A DNA stretch of 10,497 nt from Spirochaetaceae bacterium (GTDB lineage: Bacteria; Spirochaetota; Spirochaetia; Treponematales; Breznakiellaceae), in assembly GCA_031255655.1 (NCBI GenBank), contig JAIRSB010000064.1, positions 1 to 10,497 of the forward strand, in the 5' to 3' direction. Below the pieces are notes generated by a model. That model saw only the letters and a list, made by a program, of their open reading frames with translations, was not told the DNA's origin and did not search any database. The translations under genes and the position numbers were made by a program. Positions 6,817 to 10,497 of the stretch are shown one piece after another (within the stretch, counting starts at the first letter, position 1; each line of letters starts with the position of its first letter).

Positions 6817-6835
6817 TTCCGGCTGTAACAGGAAC

Positions 6836-7936
6836 TCAAAGATAATCCGTCTTTAACCTCCGCTCTTTTTCGTAACGTTCAAAAGCCAGCTCTATCAGCT
6901 GCCCGATTAAATCGCTGTAGCTTAGGCCGCGCTCTTCAAACAATTTTGGGTACATGCTTATTTTTGTAAATCCCGGCATGGTGTTTATCTCATTAACAAG
7001 CAGTTCGCCGCCTTCGCGCATGAAAAAATCAATACGCGAAAGTCCATCGGCGCACAGTGTTTTATAGGTTTTAACAGCAAGTTCCCGTATTTCCTCCGTT
7101 TTATCTTCCGGCAAACTGGCAGGAATCTCAAGACTCGCACCCTTTTCATCAATGTATTTCGCGTCGTATGAGTAAAACTCATGGCGCGGTTTTATTTCGC
7201 CGGGCAGCGAAGTAACCGGATTATCGTTCCCCAAAACCGAACATTCCAATTCGCGCCCCTCAATATATTCTTCAATTATGATTTTCGTGTCATACAGGAA
7301 AGCGTCCCGCGTAAAGCGCGTGTACTCCGTTTCATCATGCACCTTGTTTACACCGATGGAAGATCCCATGTTAGCGGGCTTTATGAAGTGCGGAAGCCCC
7401 ACCACTTTTACAATCGTTTCAAAATCCGGCAGGGCTTCACCGGAACGAAGCGCGATATGTTTTGGCGTTGGAATGCCCGCTTCGCGCAAAAGGCGCTTCA
7501 TAACATCTTTGTCCATGCCAACCGCGCTGCCAAGAACAGAAACACCGGCGAAAGGGACGTTCGCCAGTCTTAACAATCCCTGAACCGAGCCGTCTTCTCC
7601 CTGCGGGCCGTGCAGTATCGGAAATATTACATCAACTTGAGTTTTTTTTCCGGCCTCGTCTATATGCGCGAACACCCCGCCCGACGCCGGCAGAAGCACC
7701 GCTGGATTTCCGTTGGGATTAAGATGTATTTTTTTGGGGTCATCTGCGTTTAGTATGAAATCATCGCGGCATTCTGAATTCTCAAGCAGCCATCTGCCGT
7801 TTTTATCAATACCGATGAGAACCGGCTCGTATCTGTCGCGGTCTATCGCGTCAAAAACGTTTTTCGCCGACTGCAAGGATATCTCATGTTCCGCGGAACA
7901 GCCGCCAAACAGAATGCCAACTCTTTTTCGCGCCAT
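6836..7936 (-). CDS. ddl: D-alanine-D-alanine ligase (366 aa)
   Basis: Cytoplasmic ATP-grasp enzyme joining two D-alanines for addition to the UDP-MurNAc-tripeptide in peptidoglycan synthesis. Motifs in order: GGCSAEHEISL near residue 11 (Glu16, first D-Ala site), PILHGPQGEDGSVQGLL, GVSVLGSAVGMDKDVMKRLL, the ATP loop KPANMGSSIGV, EEYIEGRELECSVLG, the omega-loop segment HEFYSYDAKY, SRIDFF, and the metal-binding EINTMPGFT (Glu316, Asn318). The Tyr in the omega loop favours D-Ala-D-Ala rather than D-Ala-D-lactate products. Length fits the DdlA-type subgroup with its longer insert. ATG 7936 is the natural start (MARKRVGILFGG), although no clear Shine-Dalgarno precedes it; it lies 13 bases after the upstream lipoprotein stop, so coupled translation is likely. 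It is followed by the yejA-like gene. Confidence 0.95.
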   Translation of the reverse strand: MARKRVGILFGGCSAEHEISLQSAKNVFDAIDRDRYEPVLIGIDKNGRWLLENSECRDDFILNADDPKKIHLNPNGNPAVLLPASGGVFAHIDEAGKKTQVDVIFPILHGPQGEDGSVQGLLRLANVPFAGVSVLGSAVGMDKDVMKRLLREAGIPTPKHIALRSGEALPDFETIVKVVGLPHFIKPANMGSSIGVNKVHDETEYTRFTRDAFLYDTKIIIEEYIEGRELECSVLGNDNPVTSLPGEIKPRHEFYSYDAKYIDEKGASLEIPASLPEDKTEEIRELAVKTYKTLCADGLSRIDFFMREGGELLVNEINTMPGFTKISMYPKLFEERGLSYSDLIGQLIELAFERYEKERRLKTDYL

Positions 7937-7949
7937 GATTTAACGCCGG

Positions 7950-8438
7950 CTAGAAAGGCAGATACCCGCTCGTATCTAAATTAATGTCGATAGGCGGCAT
8001 AAAATCGATATTGTTTAAGTATGTATTTTCGGCGTAAAAATTATGAGGCTGTTTTGAAACATAAGCCCATGAAATATGCTCGGCCCGTCCGTCCGGCAGC
8101 ACAAAAACTACCCAATAATCACCGCCGTCCCTCCAATAATCAATGCCGCCGTGGTACAGTTTAAGACTGATTTTATTGCGGGTAACCTTCCCGATGGTGT
8201 AAACCGAATTCAACAGTTCTTCCATGTTAATGTCTTGCGGAACCGGACGTATGGTGGTAAGCGCCAAAAGAATTGTCTTATTATTTATATCTTTTATTCG
8301 CGCCGGATAATCCGGATCGCTGTCGGAGACAATGATGGTTTTGTGCGGCGGCTGCTCAAGAAAATCCATAGCTGCCTCACATGAGGCGGACAGCGCGGCT
8401 AAAACAACAAAACATATCCCATAAATATGACGCTTCAT
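7950..8438 (-). CDS. Hypothetical lipoprotein (162 aa)
   Basis: I do not recognise this family. ATG 8438 is supported by a run of six G residues about 9 bases upstream. The N-terminus is a lipoprotein signal: MKRH, a hydrophobic core (IYGICFVVLAAL) and SASC, with Cys20 as the likely lipidation site. Leu at -4 fits the relaxed spirochaete lipobox. The mature part is mixed alpha/beta in character, rich in Asp, Asn, Tyr and Trp (GGIDYWRDGGDYWVVFVLPDG is a notable aromatic patch, split here by the Gly-Gly turn), and ends in a Pro- and Asn-rich tail. It is probably anchored to a membrane facing the periplasm. As first gene of a likely operon with D-Ala-D-Ala ligase and a YejA-like binding protein, it may have an envelope role, but that is inference from position only. 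Confidence 0.7.
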   Translation of the reverse strand: MKRHIYGICFVVLAALSASCEAAMDFLEQPPHKTIIVSDSDPDYPARIKDINNKTILLALTTIRPVPQDINMEELLNSVYTIGKVTRNKISLKLYHGGIDYWRDGGDYWVVFVLPDGRAEHISWAYVSKQPHNFYAENTYLNNIDFMPPIDINLDTSGYLPF

Positions 8439-8528
8439 TTTATAAGAATCCCCCCAAAAGCATATTTTGTCAATGGGCAGCGGGTAAGCGGTCAGCGTTC
8501 AATAAACCGGCAGCCTCGCAACCGGCAA

Positions 8529-8557
8529 ATTATACATTTTGACGGTACGATTTAGAT
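8529..8557 (-). promoter_or_regulatory. Candidate promoter of the lipoprotein-ddl-yejA operon
   Basis: A perfect TATAAT on the minus strand (8534-8529) would start transcription near 8522 and leave an 84-base leader before ATG 8438. The -35 region (ATCTAA, 8557-8552) is poor. The leader contains two CCGG blocks (8502-8520) that can pair, and a TTGACA (8473-8468) without a well-spaced -10. Confidence 0.35.
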
Positions 8558-8589
8558 TCATGCTCTTTTCGACGCCTCTCCACGCCCTA

Positions 8590-8619
8590 TTGACAATATA
8601 AAATGACAAAGCCTAATAT
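8590..8619 (+). promoter_or_regulatory. Promoter of the tRNA gene
   Basis: A consensus TTGACA (8590-8595) is followed after 18 bases by TAATAT (8614-8619). Transcription would begin within a few bases of the mature tRNA 5' end at 8628. It is divergent from the promoter of the lipoprotein-ddl-yejA operon about 60 bases away. Confidence 0.6.
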
Positions 8620-8627
8620 AAAATAAC

Positions 8628-8700
8628 GGCGGCGTAGCTCAGTTGGCAGAGCAAACGGCTCATATCCGTTATGTCATAGGTTCAATCCCTATCGCCGCTA
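8628..8700 (+). tRNA. tRNA with CAT anticodon, probably elongator tRNA-Met
   Basis: A full cloverleaf is visible. The acceptor stem GGCGGCG (8628-8634) pairs with CGCCGCT (8693-8699), with a G-U pair at the 1-72 position. The D arm is GCTC/GAGC, the anticodon stem AACGG/CCGTT, the anticodon loop CTCATAT (anticodon CAT, 8661-8663), and the T arm ATAGG/CCTAT with loop TTCAATC. The discriminator base is A8700. No CCA is encoded, so it must be added afterwards. The anticodon stem lacks the three G-C pairs of initiator tRNA, so it is not tRNA-fMet. CAT may mean elongator Met or, if C34 is modified to lysidine, Ile for ATA codons; I favour Met. Confidence 0.93.
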
Positions 8701-9019
8701 AGAAAACAGACAGATTTATTAAACCCGCTCCACCGAAAGTAAAGTCAATAAACGAGGCGGATGGTTTAGATGGTTTATTAGAGTTGTTTAGAAACTTCAG
8801 TTTCTGAACAGCAACCGTTGAAAAACAGCAAAATGCAAAATATATTGCAAGACTTGGGAGACGACTACCCGAGTTGTTGGACAAGTCCATTGTATATAAC
8901 GGATATTCCGTGTAATTTACATGGAAAATTCCGATAATGATAGAGTAATCCGAAAAAAATCGACAGCCATTTTCAAGGATTAGTCTTGCTAAGACCATCA
9001 GAAAAGCAGAGAGGCGCTT
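8701..9019 (+). other. Gene-poor stretch with a stop-interrupted possible coding remnant
   Basis: No intact gene is seen between the tRNA and glgC. One plus-strand frame reads from the tRNA end to 8915 with only one internal stop (TGA 8805-8807): first KSINEADGLDGLLELFRNF, then, in the same frame, KQQNAKYIARLGRRLPELLD and a stop at 8913-8915. The amphipathic, protein-like composition on both sides suggests a decayed small gene, but there is no start codon or ribosome binding site in the first part and I know no matching family. A short hairpin, GAAAC-TTCA-GTTTC (8791-8804), lies just before the TGA. Overlapping palindromes occupy 8899-8932. The minus-strand frame here runs into the tRNA and is not credible. 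Confidence 0.3.
8899..8932. promoter_or_regulatory. Three overlapping palindromes upstream of glgC
   Basis: ACGGA-TAT-TCCGT (8899-8911) is a perfect inverted repeat. It overlaps TCCGTGTAA-T-TTACATGGA (8907-8925; 8 of 9 positions pair), which overlaps GGAA-AA-TTCC (8923-8932). The group lies about 90 bases before the glgC start, where an operator could act. There is no known-regulator match that I can name. Confidence 0.3.
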
Positions 9020-10285
9020 ATGGCAGAAGTACTATCCATCATTTTGGGCGGCGGAAAAGGCACACGCCTGTTCCCGCTGACGCAATCACGAGCGAAACCG
9101 GCAGTTCCGTTCGGTGGCAAATACCGCATCATTGACATCCCGTTATCAAATTGCATAAACGCCGGCCTAAAACAAATATACATACTCACACAATTCAATT
9201 CCGCTTCGCTGCACATTCACTTAGGCCATACCTATACATTCGATCATTTTTCGAAAGGCTTCGTCGAAGTCTTAGCGGCAGAACAAACACTGGAACATTC
9301 CGGCTGGTTTGAAGGTACTGCGGACGCTGTGCGGAAAAACCTGATGCACTTTAAGGCGCACAATCCCGATTATTACATCATACTGTCCGGCGACCAGCTT
9401 TACCGCATGGATCTGCGGGATATGCTAAAAAAACACTGCGAATCCGGCGCTTCCATATCGATAGCCTGCACCCCCGTTTCGCGCGAGGATGCCAGCCAAT
9501 TGGGAATCCTGAAAGCGAACAAACAGAACGCTATCACGGAATTTTTGGAAAAACCCGGCCCTGTGAAAGATATTTCAGACTTCAAAGCCCCGCCGGAACT
9601 CCAAAAAGACAGAAGCGAGGCGTATCTTGCCTCTATGGGCATCTATGTTTTTAACGCTGCTACAATGCATGAGTGTCTGGATAACTCATTAACAGACTTC
9701 GGAAAAGAAATCATTCCGGCAGCCATAAACAAATTAAAAGTGAACGCGTACACATTCGAGGGCTACTGGGAAGACATTGGAACAATCAGCAGTTTTTATA
9801 ACGCCAACCTTAACCTTGCGAACATAAACCCCATGTTCGACATATACGACGAGGAACGCCCGATTTATACGCGGATGTATAATTTACCCCCATCAAAAAT
9901 GAACTTCAGCAGCATGAACCAGTCCATAGCGGCGGAAGGATGCATCATAACCAACTCGTCCATAACAAACGCCGTTGTGGGAGTCCGCACAATAATCGAA
10001 TCCGGCGCCAGCTTGAACGGTGTCATCTGCATGGGAGCGGATTATTACGAGACGGACGCGCAGAAAAGGCTGAACGCTGAAAGCCGCCTGCCCAACATAG
10101 GAATAGGCAAAGGCTCCATCATCAAAGGCGCCATTATAGACAAAGACGTCCGCATAGGCGAAGGCTGCCGCATAGGAATAGACAACATAAACCGCAGCGA
10201 CGGGACATACGAAAATTGTTCAATCGTTGACGGCATAATCGTTGTTCCCAAGAAAGCCGTGCTTTACCCGGGAACAATCATATAG
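9020..10285 (+). CDS. glgC: Glucose-1-phosphate adenylyltransferase, ADP-glucose pyrophosphorylase (421 aa)
   Basis: Makes ADP-glucose from ATP and glucose 1-phosphate, the committed step of bacterial glycogen synthesis, in the cytoplasm. ATG 9020 follows GAGG (9011-9014) by 5 bases. The N-terminal nucleotidyltransferase domain shows GGGKGTRLFPLT, RAKPAVPFGGKYRIIDIPLSN, WFEGTADAVRKN, ILSGDQLYRMDL, EFLEKP (substrate Lys) and FEGYWEDIGTISSFYNANL. The C-terminal left-handed beta-helix shows PPSK, hexapeptide-like repeats (VGVRTIIESGASL, GADYYET, IGIGKGSIIKGAIIDKDVRIGEGC) and ends in VLYPGTII. The sequence looks closer to the plant/cyanobacterial branch than to the enteric one. Other glg genes are absent from the window, so it may be a single-gene unit. 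Downstream, GCGC blocks (10288-10311) followed by TTTTT could form a weak terminator. Confidence 0.94.
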   Translation: MAEVLSIILGGGKGTRLFPLTQSRAKPAVPFGGKYRIIDIPLSNCINAGLKQIYILTQFNSASLHIHLGHTYTFDHFSKGFVEVLAAEQTLEHSGWFEGTADAVRKNLMHFKAHNPDYYIILSGDQLYRMDLRDMLKKHCESGASISIACTPVSREDASQLGILKANKQNAITEFLEKPGPVKDISDFKAPPELQKDRSEAYLASMGIYVFNAATMHECLDNSLTDFGKEIIPAAINKLKVNAYTFEGYWEDIGTISSFYNANLNLANINPMFDIYDEERPIYTRMYNLPPSKMNFSSMNQSIAAEGCIITNSSITNAVVGVRTIIESGASLNGVICMGADYYETDAQKRLNAESRLPNIGIGKGSIIKGAIIDKDVRIGEGCRIGIDNINRSDGTYENCSIVDGIIVVPKKAVLYPGTII

Positions 10286-10428
10286 AAGCGCAGGTGAAAC
10301 ACGCCGCGCGGTTTTTGATAAATCTTTACTATCTAGTCTAAACCTGCCGATAATATTAGAATGGCTTTGTTTGCAGAACCGCCGGGGAGCGTCAAATTTC
10401 TTGGCGTATTCCGGCTGGCGGATAAAAC

Positions 10429-10437
10429 TGCTATAAA
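10429..10437 (+). promoter_or_regulatory. Candidate extended -10 promoter before the last gene
   Basis: TGC-TATAAA (10429-10437) fits an extended -10 element. The -35 position, 17 bases earlier (TTCCGG, 10409-10414), is poor. Transcription would start near 10444, just ahead of the ribosome binding site at 10447-10453. The rest of 10286-10428 holds nothing I can identify. Confidence 0.3.
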
Positions 10438-10457
10438 CTTAGTGTCAAGGAGACAAT

Positions 10458-10497
10458 ATGAGTAGAAATAAAAAAAATAAAATTTTATGGGGCGCGA
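10458..10497 (+). CDS. N-terminal fragment of an unidentified protein (continues past window)
   Basis: Thirteen codons are visible from ATG 10458: MSRNKKNKILWGA. The start is supported by a strong AAGGAGA (10447-10453) 4 bases upstream and a possible extended -10 promoter. The basic start followed by ILWGA could open into a signal peptide or membrane segment, but too little is present to name a function. It lies 172 bases after glgC, so it is more likely a separate unit than part of a glgC operon. Confidence 0.55.
   Translation, partial: MSRNKKNKILWGA

Noticed and set aside
8628..8700. tRNA as an active integration site with flanking attachment repeats
   Set aside because: No second copy of the tRNA 3' end and no integrase gene is visible in the window.
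8669..8998. Minus-strand open frame of about 109 codons between tRNA and glgC
   Set aside because: Its C-terminus is the reverse complement of the tRNA 3' half (the familiar GIEPMT artefact), and it has no ribosome binding site.
10286..10316. Clear intrinsic terminator after glgC
   Set aside because: Only 4-bp GCGC pairing with a long loop precedes the T run, so it is mentioned under glgC but not called as a feature.

Overview
The window reads as chromosome of a host-associated spirochaete, most likely Treponema-like. This is inference from gene content: an envelope lipoprotein with BspA/TpLRR-type leucine-rich repeats, spirochaete-style relaxed lipoboxes, an OmpA-family protein, CheW, an acetate kinase with a C-terminal extension, and a YejA-like binding protein. 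No 16S or other decisive marker is present. Most genes are housekeeping or envelope genes, and I see no phage, CRISPR array, insertion sequence or obvious new multi-gene system.

Layout, left to right. Positions 1-65 hold the start of an unrecognised minus-strand gene with a good promoter. Positions 280-749 hold a toxin-antitoxin locus: an intact Phd/YefM-type antitoxin followed by a frameshifted, deleted YoeB/Txe-type toxin. Next is a lone cheW (920-1387), closed by a perfect 15-bp stem terminator, then ackA (1590-2930) behind a 200-base leader rich in short repeats. A two-gene plus-strand cluster follows: an LRR lipoprotein (3004-3732) and an OmpA-family protein (3762-4973) with a 21-residue repeated linker.

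Convergent to these is a minus-strand cluster transcribed from about 8520 down to 5038: an unknown lipoprotein, D-alanine-D-alanine ligase, and a YejA-type periplasmic binding protein. Gaps of 13 and 19 bases suggest one operon. Joining a ligase that makes the D-Ala-D-Ala end of peptidoglycan stems to a binding protein from a family linked to peptide and muropeptide uptake suggests a cell-wall building and recycling unit.

Divergent from that operon is a tRNA with a CAT anticodon (8628-8700) under a near-consensus promoter. It is followed by about 320 bases with a stop-interrupted possible coding remnant and three overlapping palindromes. Then come glgC (9020-10285; ADP-glucose for glycogen) and, from 10458, the start of an unidentified gene cut by the window edge. 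glgC and ackA point to glycogen storage and acetate-forming fermentation, but the partner genes (glgA, glgB, pta) are not in the window.
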